Shown here in pieces: positions 7,724 to 17,926 of a DNA stretch of 64,000 bases (its first letter is position 1; every line of letters begins with the position of its first letter). This DNA comes from Nostoc sp. 'Lobaria pulmonaria (5183) cyanobiont' (lineage in GTDB: Bacteria; Cyanobacteriota; Cyanobacteriia; Cyanobacteriales; Nostocaceae), in the NCBI RefSeq assembly GCF_002949795.1, contig NZ_CP026692.1, positions 1,981,501 to 2,045,500 of the forward strand. The letters are read 5' to 3'. Both the position numbers and the translations under genes were made by a program. The notes beneath the pieces were generated by a model. It was not told the origin of the DNA. It saw only the letters and a program-made list of their open reading frames with translations, and ran no database searches.

Positions 7724-9508
7724 CTACTTAACTGAGAAGGTACGAACACTTGCTTCAAATACTGGTAAGCGTCCTTCAAATTCATTGGAACTAGTAGAAA
7801 AAATTACACCCCTAATACTGCTTCTGTCTTTAATTAAATAGTATATTTGTTTAGCACCCCGAAGCGGTATTTCTGTGATTATTTTTCCTAATTCATAACC
7901 TTCAATAGATCCTGTCTTTACATTTATCACCCGAATATCAGAAGGAAACTTATTAAGTGTCTCTTGTAAATAAGTTTCTAAATTCATCTTGATAGGTATT
8001 TTTTCATAGGAGACAATTACACTAGTTGGGAAGCTTGATTCACCCTTGTACGAATCAAAAGCCAAGATAGAAAAGGCTGAAAGGTTTAGTTTCAGCATTT
8101 GAGCAGACCCTTCCCAGGTTGAACCAAGGCTTTTTATTTTTCTAATCATTGCATCTAGATTTTGACTGGGATCGCCACCTTCCCAACTTGGAGGCAACCA
8201 CAATTCTGCACCACCACCTTCAAACTTATTCCAACCAGATGGAACACCTGAAGATATATTTTCCTCGGAAATAGAAGGTTGTTGACTCATTGAATCAGTA
8301 CTTGCTTGCTCAGAATTATTTGCTGATTCCTCAGAATTACTTGCTTGTAGCTCAGTTGGTGTTGAAGTTACCACTGGCTGACTTGGATGAGACTGAAAAG
8401 GCTTATAGATTTCTCGACTACCGAATTTAATTAAAAATAGTATAGCGAAACCAATTACTCCACCTGTAATTTGGGCAGTCTTACTAGAAAATATATTAGT
8501 TTTAGTTTTTGAAGATTGAATTTGAGTAGCTGCTGACGTTTTAACTTGCCTACTTTGTCTAGGCTTTTCTATTTCTGTAGGTGGTAATTGTGATCCTGAA
8601 GAATAAAGAAAATATGACTGTACAGTTGAATTAATTTCTGATAGACACCTCAAAATCATTTGGGCATTTTGAGGACGCTTGCCAGGAAATGCTTCCATCA
8701 GATAATCAATCAAACCAGCTACCTGTTTAGATGTTTGTAAGGCACTGTCTCGCCACATTAACTTACCAGTTCGCGGGTCTTCAGAAAATTGATCTGGAGA
8801 CTTGCCAGTAAGTAAATAAACAAATGTCCGACCAAGGGCGAAGAAGTCTGATTGTGGTACAGCTTTACCATTGGCTTGTTCTAGTGGTGTGTAGCCTGGT
8901 GAAATAATACCTGTTATATTTTGCCCTGCTGCTTTTTGATGATAGGTTGATGTAACTTCTCTTGCTGTACCAAAGTCTATCAAAGCCAGATGTCCATCTG
9001 CTTTAAGCATAATATTTGGTGGTTTGATATCTCGATGAAAAAAGTTCTGTTGATGTACTTCATGCAAAATATTTGTCAACTGGGTTAGCCATAAAAGTGC
9101 TAATTTTTCATCTATGGGGCGATTACCTCGTTGTTCCATATATTGGTGCAAATCTAACCCCTCGATTTTCTCCATTACCAAGCAATATAGTGGCGCTTGG
9201 CTATTTTTGGGAGAGAAGGCAAAGTACCCATCTCCTTTTGGAATTCCTGGATGATTCAGATGGCTTAAGACTTGTGCCTCTTGCTGAAACAGCGATACTG
9301 CCTTGGCATCATCCAGCATTAGAACTTTTAAGACTTTGAGAGTGTTACCGTGGTTGACTTCAAATGTCTTGGCAAAACCACCAGCGCCTAATTGGCGAGT
9401 CACTCGATACCGTCCTTCTAAGAGCAATTCTGAGCCACAAGCTTGACAAAATAGTATATTTTCAGAATTTTGAGGTCTTGGGCAGTGGGGATTGTTGCAG
9501 AGGTTCAT
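7724..9508 (-). CDS. Membrane-anchored serine/threonine protein kinase with N-terminal zinc ribbon
   Basis: The 594-residue protein opens with a short zinc-ribbon (C4, C9, C21, C24), as in many cyanobacterial Hanks-type kinases. The kinase domain spans about 33-295: glycine loop LGAGGFAKTF, candidate catalytic Lys K61, helix-C Glu near 77, HRDIKPPN at 158-165 and DFG at 178-180. HRDIKPPN differs slightly from the common HRDIKPEN, but the catalytic Asp and Asn are kept. One membrane segment (GGVIGFAILFLI) lies near residue 350, after a basic linker. It is followed by a Ser/Gln-rich spacer and a C-terminal domain of about 160 residues I do not recognise, presumably on the other side of the membrane and possibly a sensor. 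Substrate unknown. It is monocistronic as far as can be seen. Confidence 0.93.
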   Translation of the reverse strand: MNLCNNPHCPRPQNSENILFCQACGSELLLEGRYRVTRQLGAGGFAKTFEVNHGNTLKVLKVLMLDDAKAVSLFQQEAQVLSHLNHPGIPKGDGYFAFSPKNSQAPLYCLVMEKIEGLDLHQYMEQRGNRPIDEKLALLWLTQLTNILHEVHQQNFFHRDIKPPNIMLKADGHLALIDFGTAREVTSTYHQKAAGQNITGIISPGYTPLEQANGKAVPQSDFFALGRTFVYLLTGKSPDQFSEDPRTGKLMWRDSALQTSKQVAGLIDYLMEAFPGKRPQNAQMILRCLSEINSTVQSYFLYSSGSQLPPTEIEKPRQSRQVKTSAATQIQSSKTKTNIFSSKTAQITGGVIGFAILFLIKFGSREIYKPFQSHPSQPVVTSTPTELQASNSEESANNSEQASTDSMSQQPSISEENISSGVPSGWNKFEGGGAELWLPPSWEGGDPSQNLDAMIRKIKSLGSTWEGSAQMLKLNLSAFSILAFDSYKGESSFPTSVIVSYEKIPIKMNLETYLQETLNKFPSDIRVINVKTGSIEGYELGKIITEIPLRGAKQIYYLIKDRSSIRGVIFSTSSNEFEGRLPVFEASVRTFSVK

Positions 9509-9750
9509 GGTGTTTTTTGCAACACAGTTTGCCCTGATAGTCTAGCCTTACTGGGATATTTACGTCACCAGTAAAAATTAGGACAATGAACGATGCCTGT
9601 GGTTATTGCTAGGCTACGCACCCATTTATATTTGCTTACCATGAAAAAAGTTCTCTCATCAGGGTGAGAGCGATCGCTTATATTTATCCACCATAATAAT
9701 GACTTAGCCTACAAATATTTTGTTTATTTATTCCACACTTCAACGTTCAC

Positions 9751-10605
9751 ATGACTAAAGATATGCAACGCCAATTTACCAACCGCGATGAGTTGGTAGC
9801 CTACCTGCGCGAACAATTCCCAGGTGCAGCAGAACGCGATGACCACATCAGCGAAACTCTAGGGGGACGCAAAGCAGCAGAAGAAGCGCTGCAAAAAATC
9901 GATCCCCTCCGCTATGCCCAAACACGTAATTTCTTCACAGGTGCAGTCACGCGACTTTCACCTTACATCCGCTATGGCGTTTTGAGTTTGCGAGAAATTC
10001 GAGATTACGTCCTTGACCAGGTACAACACCAAGATGATGCGACAAAACTAATTAACGAGTTAGGTTGGCGTGACTATTGGCAACGGCTGTATATGAAGTT
10101 GGGGGATGAAATCTGGAAAGACCAGGAAGATTACAAAACTGGTTACACTGTGAGCGAATATGCACCCGAATTGCCGCAAGATATTAGAGAAGGAACTACA
10201 GGCAGAGTTTGCATTGACAGTTTCAGTGGTGATTTGAGAGAAACTGGCTATTTACATAACCACGCACGAATGTGGCTAGCGGCTTATATTGTCCATTGGC
10301 GGCGTATTCGTTGGCAAGCAGGAGCTAAATGGTTTCTTGAACATCTTTTAGATGGAGATCCTGCTAGTAATAATATGTCATGGCAGTGGGTTACTAGCAC
10401 TTTTAGTCAGAAACCGTATTTTTTCAACCGTGAAAACTTAGAACGCTACACCAAAAGTATTTATTGTCAGAAATGTCCCCTTTACGGTCATTGTGATTTT
10501 GAAGGCAGTTATGAAGAATTAGAACAGCGACTTTTTCCCAAAGGCGAATTTAGCAAACAAGCCAATAGCCAAAGTTGGCAACGTGGAAAGAAAAGTAAAA
10601 AATGA
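9751..10605 (+). CDS. Photolyase/cryptochrome FAD-binding half (stand-alone)
   Basis: This 284-residue protein corresponds to the C-terminal, FAD-binding helical half of DNA photolyases and cryptochromes. Family signatures are clear: LSPYIRYGVLSLREI near 69-83, ELGWRDYW near 107-114, TGYLHNHARMWLA near 170-182, and HLLDGDPASNNMSWQWV near 207-223, with WQW expected close to flavin. The N-terminal alpha/beta antenna-type domain is absent but is encoded by the next gene, which overlaps this one by 4 bases (ATGA). A Cys cluster CQKCPLYGHC lies near the C-terminus; FeS-type photolyases also use C-terminal cysteines, but with only three here the assignment is open. Start ATG 9751; a second ATG four codons on is an alternative. 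Confidence 0.88.
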   Translation: MTKDMQRQFTNRDELVAYLREQFPGAAERDDHISETLGGRKAAEEALQKIDPLRYAQTRNFFTGAVTRLSPYIRYGVLSLREIRDYVLDQVQHQDDATKLINELGWRDYWQRLYMKLGDEIWKDQEDYKTGYTVSEYAPELPQDIREGTTGRVCIDSFSGDLRETGYLHNHARMWLAAYIVHWRRIRWQAGAKWFLEHLLDGDPASNNMSWQWVTSTFSQKPYFFNRENLERYTKSIYCQKCPLYGHCDFEGSYEELEQRLFPKGEFSKQANSQSWQRGKKSKK

Positions 10606-11030
10606 ATAAACCAATTGTTTGGGTACATGGAGATTGCCTCAGTCCAAATAATCCCACATTGCAAAAATATCCCGATGCCCCAGCTATCTGGGTTTGGGAT
10701 GAGGCTTTGATAGAGGAATGGCAATTGAGTCTTAAACGTCTGACTTTTATCTACGAATGTTTGCTAGAGTTACCTGTTGTTATTCGTCGTGGCAATGTAG
10801 CACAAGAAATTTTAGCTTTTGCTCAAGAACATGATGCCAATTTAGTTGTCACAGCCGATAGTCCCAGCCCCCGATTTGATGATATCTGTAATCAAATGGA
10901 GCGTTCTATAGCAGTGGAAGTGTTACAGGTAGAACCATTTTTTGACTATGACGGCTATATTGACTTAAAACGCTTTTCGCGCTACTGGAAAGTGGCTCAA
11001 AATTATGTTTATCAAAAGCCCTCACCCTAA
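10602..11030 (+). CDS. Photolyase N-terminal-like alpha/beta domain protein
   Basis: The 142-residue product looks like the Rossmann-type N-terminal domain of photolyases: VWVHGDCLSPNNPTL at the start, AIWVWDE and LPVVIRRGNVAQEIL with the usual strand-helix spacing. Its start overlaps the stop of the FAD-binding half, so translation is probably coupled and the two proteins may form one heteromeric enzyme with the domain order of a normal photolyase reversed at gene level. The last three codons (Pro-Ser-Pro) and the stop codon are supplied by a dispersed repeat that begins at 11019, so the native C-terminus has probably been replaced. Role in repair or light sensing is inferred. Confidence 0.75.
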   Translation: MNKPIVWVHGDCLSPNNPTLQKYPDAPAIWVWDEALIEEWQLSLKRLTFIYECLLELPVVIRRGNVAQEILAFAQEHDANLVVTADSPSPRFDDICNQMERSIAVEVLQVEPFFDYDGYIDLKRFSRYWKVAQNYVYQKPSP

Positions 11031-11298
11031 ATCCCTCTCCTAATTTGGGCTACGGTGTACACACATCTTGGTAATGAAGCGCAAACCCTGGATTTACGCC
11101 CTTAATCCCCCCGATGCATTGGGCTACTTGGATTATGCAAGGGCTTGGTGGCTGGTCTGGTTACAAGTCTCAAAAACCTCCCGTACTACTTTGAGTCGCG
11201 GACTTGAGCAGTTTGAATCCACCTTTTTTGGCTGGAAACTCGCTCTGGGCGAACTTGTGTGTACATCGTAGCTTTATAAGGGGAGGGTTAGGGTGGGG
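11019..11298. repeat. Palindromic repeat split by a MITE insertion
   Basis: The left arm ccctcaccctaaatccctct (11019-11038) and the right arm ggggagggttagggtgggg (11280-11298) are the two sides of the same palindromic repeat seen intact at 17205-17323. They are separated by the 224-base element at 11049-11272. Confidence 0.72.
11049..11272. mobile_element. 224-bp MITE-like element with TGTACACA-type inverted ends
   Basis: Terminal inverted repeats gctacggtgtacacaca (11049-11065) and tgtgtgtacatcgtagc (11256-11272) match at 16 of 17 positions. The interior (from catcttggtaatgaagcgc to gggcgaact) has one short open frame with no protein-like character and no transposase. It sits inside a palindromic repeat, just after the photolyase-pair genes. 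A clear target duplication is not visible. Confidence 0.75.
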
Positions 11299-11434
11299 TA
11301 AAACTGACGCGAAAAACCAAGTGAGTAAGCTATTTCAGATTTGTGTATGCACCATAGCTGAAAAGGAGAGAGGTCAGAATATGAAGTCGCACATCGCGTT
11401 TTAATATAAAAGGGCAAGAAATGAGTCTTTGATG

Positions 11435-11650
11435 CTCGATATTGACCTTCTGAAGCTCGACGTTGACCTTCTAAGGCTCGATATTGACCTTCTAAACCTC
11501 GAAGTTGCGCCTTTAATCCTCGAAATTGCACCTTTTATCCTCGATATTGATCTTCTAAGGCTCGACGTTGACCTTCTAAGGCTCAACAATGACCTTCTAA
11601 ACCTCGAAGTTGCGGCTTTTATCCTCGAAGTTGCACCTTTGAACCTCAAC
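11435..11650. repeat. 21-bp minisatellite, ten units plus a stub, with a 105-bp higher-order period
   Basis: Ten units of 21 bases, each beginning ctcga or ctcaa, run from 11435 to 11644 and end in ctcaac. Unit 2 and unit 7 are identical (ctcgacgttgaccttctaag, then g), and units 1-5 match units 6-10 in order, so a block of five was duplicated. Because the period is a multiple of 3, long frames stay open on both strands (for example heptads of the type LDIDLLR on the plus strand and SLRRSTS on the minus strand), but no ribosome site or recognisable protein supports coding. It lies 79 bases upstream of the pentapeptide-repeat gene. Confidence 0.9.
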
Positions 11651-11728
11651 TAATAAATATATCTAACCATTCCTAAATGTACAGGGGTGAGCGTGTAGTA
11701 AAATTTGCTCACTTCTATAAAGTGCAAC

Positions 11729-13756
<2,028 letters not shown>

Positions 13757-13833
13757 TTTAACGTGAGGTCTTTTGAATAAAAAATCCTTAAGAGGATATT
13801 TTAAAAGTTCTTTGGTCGGTAGCAAAACGTTTT

Positions 13834-13911
13834 AGATCCCCCTAAATCCCCCTTTTTAAGGGGGACTTTGATTTCGGTTCCCTCCTTTTTAAGGGGGGTT
13901 AGGGGGGATCT
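13834..13911. repeat. Dispersed palindromic repeat (AGATCCCCCTAA family)
   Basis: Inverted ends agatccccctaa and ttaggggggatct enclose two smaller hairpins around ccctttttaaggggg and cctccttttt.aagggggg. It lies in the 258-base spacer between the pentapeptide-repeat gene and cruP; on either strand the stem could also act as a transcription stop. Confidence 0.75.
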
Positions 13912-14014
13912 CTCTTGCGTCAGTCCTGTTCTAATTACGATTTATCTGACCATGATCATATCTACTTTCTTCATTCTCAGGTAGTTTTGGAATGTAGAGT
14001 TAAGTTTTTCCAAA

Positions 14015-15556
14015 ATGTCTTTAACTGAAGAAATTCTTTCCCAATTACCCGGCGATGTTTTCGGAGGGTTGCGCCAAGGCGATCGCATCCTCACATCTGT
14101 GCGCGAAAACACCGCACCTATCCCAACGTTAGTTAAAGAAAGTCAACAGCCTTTAGGTGTTGTAGATTTCGATGTGCTTATCTGCGGTGGCACTTTAGGC
14201 ATTTTAATTGGTTGCGCCTTAGCGGTAAAGGGACTGCGGGTAGCATTGATGGAACGGAGTATTTTGCGAGGGAGAGAACAAGAATGGAATATTTCTCGCA
14301 AAGAATTAGATGTGTTTGTGGAATTGAACTTGCTGACTGAGAAAGAATTAGCAAGTGCGATCGCCACTCAATATAACCCAGCACGAGTTAGTTTTGCTGG
14401 CGGTACAGAAGTTTGGGTCGAGGATGTTTTGAATATTGGCGTAGATCCAGTTTATCTACTAGCTACCTTGAAAACCCGATTTCTCGCCGTTGGGGGAAAG
14501 TTGTTAGAAAATACACCCTTTACCGAAGCAGTGGTTCATCCCGACGGGGTGATGGTAAATAAGCAATTCAAAACTCGCTTATTAATCGACGCGATGGGAC
14601 ATTTTTCACCCATAACCCAACAAGCACGCCAAGGCAAAAAACCAGACGCTTTATGCTTGGTTGTGGGAAGTTGCGCCCAAGGTTTTCCAGAAAATAACTC
14701 AGGCGACTTGTTATTATCATTCACATCTTTGCAGAATCAATGCCAGTACTTCTGGGAAGCCTTCCCAGCCAGGGATGGGAGAACCACTTACTTATTTACC
14801 TACATGGATGCACATCCCCAACGTTTGAGTTTAGAAGCTCTATTTGAGGAATATCTGCGTCTTTTACCAGAATATCAGGGAGTGGAATTGAGCAACCTGA
14901 AATTTCAACGGGCACTATTTGGTTTCTTTCCCACCTATCGCCAAAGTCCGCTAAAAACCCCTTGGAGTCGCATTCTACCAGCCGGAGACAGCAGTGGTAG
15001 TCAATCTCCCTTGAGTTTTGGTGGTTTTGGGGCAATGGTGCGTCACCTGAAGCGTTTAACTTATGGCATTTATGAAGCGCTAGAAACAGAACAATTATCT
15101 GCAAAAGCGTTAACACTGCTGCAACCTTATCAGCCAAGTTTGACTGTTACCTGGTTGTTTCAAAGGGCGATGAGTGTTGGTGTAAATCAGAAAATTGCCC
15201 CAGATCAAATTAACCAATTACTCTCAGCAGTATTTCAAGAAATGCAACAGTTGGGTACACCAGTGTTAAAACCATTTTTACAAGATATAGTGCAGTTTTC
15301 GGCACTAACGCAAACACTGTTAAAAACTGGTTTCTATCATCCTGCATTAGTTGCCAAGATAATTCCGCAAGTAGGTTTGGCAAGTTTGTTAGATTGGATG
15401 TTACATTACAGTAATTTAGGTGTATACACTGCCTTGCTTTTGCTAAGTCCAATGCTAGAAACATGGATTAACAATCAACCGAACGAACAACAATATTATT
15501 GGCATCGTTTGATTGATGCTTGGAAGTATGGTTCTGGCGGTGATTACTCAGATTAA
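14015..15556 (+). CDS. cruP: CruP, lycopene cyclase-family flavoprotein
   Basis: This 513-residue protein matches CruP, the paralogue of the CruA lycopene cyclase found in cyanobacteria and plants. Visible features: an N-terminal lead SQLPGDVFGGLRQGDR, the FAD dinucleotide fold DVLICGGTLGILIG at 53-66, the diagnostic EQEWNISRKE at 88-97, and AGDSSGSQSPLSFGGFGAM in the second FAD region. Plant CruP has been linked to limiting carotenoid epoxide and singlet-oxygen damage rather than to bulk lycopene cyclisation, so a photoprotective carotenoid-related role is likely. Start ATG 14015; no strong ribosome site. The two tandem membrane-protein genes follow after 29 bases and may be co-transcribed. 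Confidence 0.9.
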   Translation: MSLTEEILSQLPGDVFGGLRQGDRILTSVRENTAPIPTLVKESQQPLGVVDFDVLICGGTLGILIGCALAVKGLRVALMERSILRGREQEWNISRKELDVFVELNLLTEKELASAIATQYNPARVSFAGGTEVWVEDVLNIGVDPVYLLATLKTRFLAVGGKLLENTPFTEAVVHPDGVMVNKQFKTRLLIDAMGHFSPITQQARQGKKPDALCLVVGSCAQGFPENNSGDLLLSFTSLQNQCQYFWEAFPARDGRTTYLFTYMDAHPQRLSLEALFEEYLRLLPEYQGVELSNLKFQRALFGFFPTYRQSPLKTPWSRILPAGDSSGSQSPLSFGGFGAMVRHLKRLTYGIYEALETEQLSAKALTLLQPYQPSLTVTWLFQRAMSVGVNQKIAPDQINQLLSAVFQEMQQLGTPVLKPFLQDIVQFSALTQTLLKTGFYHPALVAKIIPQVGLASLLDWMLHYSNLGVYTALLLLSPMLETWINNQPNEQQYYWHRLIDAWKYGSGGDYSD

Positions 15557-15585
15557 ACTTAGAATAATATCGGTGTGAGGATAAC

Positions 15586-16290
15586 ATGATTGAACGGAAA
15601 TCTTCAGGAATCAAATACTTTGCAGTGCTGATTGGATTCCTGCGCGATCGCCAAGGATTTCTAGAGGAAGTTCGTCAAGGTACGAGATTACCAAATAAAA
15701 TAATTTCTTTGCTAGTTTGCAGTTCCTTATTTATCGCTGCTTATGGCGGAATCATTGGTGCATACCATAGCTGGATGCAAGCTATATCTTCCGCCATTAA
15801 ACTCCCAGCCCTTTATCTAATCACACTTTTGATTTGTATCCCGACGTTGTTCTTTGCCAACATTATTTTTGGTTCCAAGCGGACTTTTGCACAGCATTTA
15901 GCATTAGTTTTAACTGCGGTTTCAGTCACTAGCGTACTTTTATTTAGCTTTGCCCCAATCACACTGTTTTTCTTGATTACTACCAATAATTACCAATTTC
16001 TAATTTTGTTAAATGTCTTTATCTTTGCCATAACTGGATTTATTGGTGTTTCGTCTTTATATCAAGCCACGAGTTTAGTTTTAGAACAAGATAATGAAGG
16101 TAGCAAAACACGCCAGAAAATTTTACAATTTTGGCTATTTCTTTACGCTTTCGTAGGCAGTCAGTTAGGATGGACTCTCAGACCGTTTTTTGGCACACCT
16201 GGTTCTGCTTTTGAACTATTCCGTGAAAGAGAAGGTAATTTCTATTTAAGCGTCATTAAATCTATTAGCTATCTCTTTGGATTCCGTTAA
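15586..16290 (+). CDS. Polytopic membrane protein, tandem paralogue 1
   Basis: I do not recognise this 234-residue protein. It has a basic N-terminal cytoplasmic stretch with FLRDRQGFLEEVRQGTRLPNK, then about five hydrophobic segments near 38-62, 68-92, 102-128, 132-160 and 174-197, and ends with TLRPFFGTPGSAFELFRE before a short tail. It has no obvious catalytic motif. The next gene is clearly a duplicate, sharing (F/L)LRDRQ.FLEE.RQG and LGW.LRPFFG.P.S.FELFR at the same positions. It lies 29 bases after cruP in the same direction, with gaggat upstream of the ATG, so a cruP-linked operon is plausible. Confidence 0.8.
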   Translation: MIERKSSGIKYFAVLIGFLRDRQGFLEEVRQGTRLPNKIISLLVCSSLFIAAYGGIIGAYHSWMQAISSAIKLPALYLITLLICIPTLFFANIIFGSKRTFAQHLALVLTAVSVTSVLLFSFAPITLFFLITTNNYQFLILLNVFIFAITGFIGVSSLYQATSLVLEQDNEGSKTRQKILQFWLFLYAFVGSQLGWTLRPFFGTPGSAFELFREREGNFYLSVIKSISYLFGFR

Positions 16291-16332
16291 TTATTCATTA
16301 GTAATTCCAGAAAATATACAACCTATAAAATT

Positions 16333-17040
16333 ATGCCGGAAAAGCAAAATCGCGGAATTAAACAATTTGCTGTTTTGGTTAATTTACTGCGCGATCGCCA
16401 ATCATTCTTAGAAGAAATTCGTCAGGGAGTGCGATTACAAAATAAAATCAGTTCTTTGTTTGTATCTAGTTCTATATTTTTTGCCCTTTATGGAGCAATT
16501 ATCGGTGCATCCCACAGTTGGGCACAGGCATTATCGGGTGCTATTAAGCTTCCGGTATTCTATTTAATCACACTGATTATTTGTTTCCCGACTTTGTTCT
16601 TTTTCAATGTTTTGTTTGGTTCTCGGAGCAGTATTTTACAGCATTTCGTTGTATTACTCACATCTGTATCAGTGATTAGCGTACTTTTATTTAGCTTGGC
16701 ACCAGTTACGCTATTTTTTCTGATTACTACACCCGATTCTTATCAATTTTTTAAACTGCTGAATGTATTTATTTTTGGCATTACAGGCATATTTGGCGTG
16801 AAATTCCTTTATGAAGGAATGCAATTACTTTCTGAACAAGATGAAGTTGGCAAAAAAACCCGCACCACTATTTTAAGATCCTGGTTATTGCTTTATGCCT
16901 TTGTTGGTATGCAGTTAGGATGGTTTCTCAGACCGTTTTTTGGTGCCCCTGACTCTAAATTTGAATTATTTCGAGCAGTCAAAGGCAACTTTTATTTGGA
17001 TATTGTAGCGGCGATTTCCGAAATTTTAGGTTTGCGCTAA
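16333..17040 (+). CDS. Polytopic membrane protein, tandem paralogue 2
   Basis: This 235-residue protein is the second member of the tandem pair, with the same layout: soluble basic N-terminus (LLRDRQSFLEEIRQG), five hydrophobic segments and the conserved GWFLRPFFGAPDSKFELFR near the end. Conservation is strongest in the N-terminal motif and the C-terminal loop, so those are the likely functional parts. It follows its paralogue by 42 bases. There is no recognisable ribosome site before ATG 16333. Function unknown; the pair could form a heteromeric complex. Confidence 0.8.
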   Translation: MPEKQNRGIKQFAVLVNLLRDRQSFLEEIRQGVRLQNKISSLFVSSSIFFALYGAIIGASHSWAQALSGAIKLPVFYLITLIICFPTLFFFNVLFGSRSSILQHFVVLLTSVSVISVLLFSLAPVTLFFLITTPDSYQFFKLLNVFIFGITGIFGVKFLYEGMQLLSEQDEVGKKTRTTILRSWLLLYAFVGMQLGWFLRPFFGAPDSKFELFRAVKGNFYLDIVAAISEILGLR

Positions 17041-17076
17041 TCTCAGAATTCAGGAGTAAAACACACTTTATATCTC

Positions 17077-17170
17077 AATACAGTTCAGTTAAGGATTTTT
17101 TCCTTTTCTCTGTGTTCTCTGCGCCTCTGCGGTTCGTTAAAAAAATTGGCTTTGACAAAGAGTTTTAACC
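17077..17170. repeat. Dispersed repeat (CAGTTCAGTTAAG ... TCTGCGCCTCTGCGGTTCGTT)
   Basis: The sequence from aatacagttcagttaag to ttgacaaagagttttaacct recurs at 30696-30837, where a further 45-base palindromic segment has been inserted. No coding content. Confidence 0.75.
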
Positions 17171-17204
17171 TTTGCACAAATGCAAAATTTGCCCACCCTA
17201 TCGG

Positions 17205-17323
17205 TTCTTGCTACATACCCGCACCCCTTCTGGCAAAATTGGGAGAAGGGGAGCCAATTTTAAAGTCCCTCTCCCAAGCTTGGGAGAGGGATTTAGGGTG
17301 AGGGCTTTTGATTCATGCAAGAA
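17205..17323. repeat. Palindromic repeat (CCCTCTCCC...GGGAGAGGG family), intact copy
   Basis: Paired hairpins caccccttctggcaaaattg/ggagaaggggag and gtccctctcccaagcttggg/agagggatttagggtgaggg lie between short inverted ends ttcttgc and gcaagaa. It is the same family as 6009-6154 and the split copy at 11019-11298. Confidence 0.75.
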
Positions 17324-17331
17324 ATCTAATC

Positions 17332-17425
17332 AGGACTTACGCACAGGTAACGGAAAATCAAACCACAGAAAACGCAGAGAACACAGAGGAATAAGAGTTA
17401 GAGAGGTTTTTTGCGTAAGTTCCTA
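17332..17425. mobile_element. MITE with AGGACTTACGCA ends and a 6-bp flanking duplication
   Basis: Inverted ends aggacttacgca (17332-17343) and tgcgtaagttcct (17412-17424) flank a short body with cgcagagaacacagagg. The flanks carry the same 6 bases, ctaatc, at 17326-17331 and 17426-17431, consistent with target-site duplication. A second, longer copy is at 36350-36531. Confidence 0.8.
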
Positions 17426-17503
17426 CTAATCTCTAAAAGCTCCTTTTAGACTGCCTTTCAGCTTAATTTACATCAATAACATCTGTGCGCCCCTACTTCA
17501 GGC

Positions 17504-17926
17504 TTAAGGGTCAGTTTTGAGATATTCTTGTAATTGTTGGGTACGCAGTTTTGTAGTATTTTCCAAACAACCAGAATAAATGCTAGAGGCAATACTTCCG
17601 CCCTCATATTTGCTTCTCTCAAACTCACAATTATTATCTCGAAATTTTATCCATGCTAGCTGTGCAGCAATCAATTTCTGTTTTCTAGGGCTTTCTAATG
17701 TAGATATCAATTGTTGATAAACTTGATTTAGTTTTTTATCTGCATTCTGATAAGATAACTTCGTACATTCATTAATTGCTGCTTGAGTTTGAGGATTATT
17801 GCAGTTGAGCTTTTGAACTAAGCGCATCTCAGATAAATCAGGCGTTGTGTCTGCTATTGTCATGGCGGAGGTATTTAAACTGCTGAGAGTTAGTATACTG
17901 GACAAAACTAGTAATAATTGACGCAT
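17504..17926 (-). CDS. Secreted LprI-like (DUF1311) protein
   Basis: The 140-residue protein has a typical signal peptide (MRQLLLVLSSILTLSSLNTS, cleavage near residue 21) and a small cysteine-containing domain of the LprI/DUF1311 family: LNCNNPQTQAAINECTKLSY, the helix ADKKLNQVYQQLIS, then AQLAWIKFRDNNCEFE and SGCLENTT. Four cysteines at conserved positions suggest two disulfides in the periplasm. Some relatives inhibit lysozyme, but the role in cyanobacteria is unknown. It is monocistronic and ends in a repeat-rich spacer. Confidence 0.85.
   Translation of the reverse strand: MRQLLLVLSSILTLSSLNTSAMTIADTTPDLSEMRLVQKLNCNNPQTQAAINECTKLSYQNADKKLNQVYQQLISTLESPRKQKLIAAQLAWIKFRDNNCEFERSKYEGGSIASSIYSGCLENTTKLRTQQLQEYLKTDP

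Larger units (their letters stand above)
17041..17503. other. Gene-free spacer made largely of dispersed repeats
   Basis: Three different repeat elements fill most of this spacer (17077-17170, 17205-17323 and 17332-17425). Nothing in it looks like a gene or RNA. The two flanking genes converge here. Confidence 0.75.

Noticed and set aside
11068..11271. Open frame inside the 224-bp MITE, plus the overlapping frame 11204-11404
   Set aside because: They lie within or across a repeat with inverted ends, have no ribosome site and show no protein-like sequence.
11429..11653. Heptad-repeat frames in the 21-bp minisatellite on both strands
   Set aside because: They are open because the period is a multiple of 3; no start signal or homology supports translation.
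17172..17429. Open frame across two repeats
   Set aside because: Composed of a palindromic repeat plus a MITE; no coding support.
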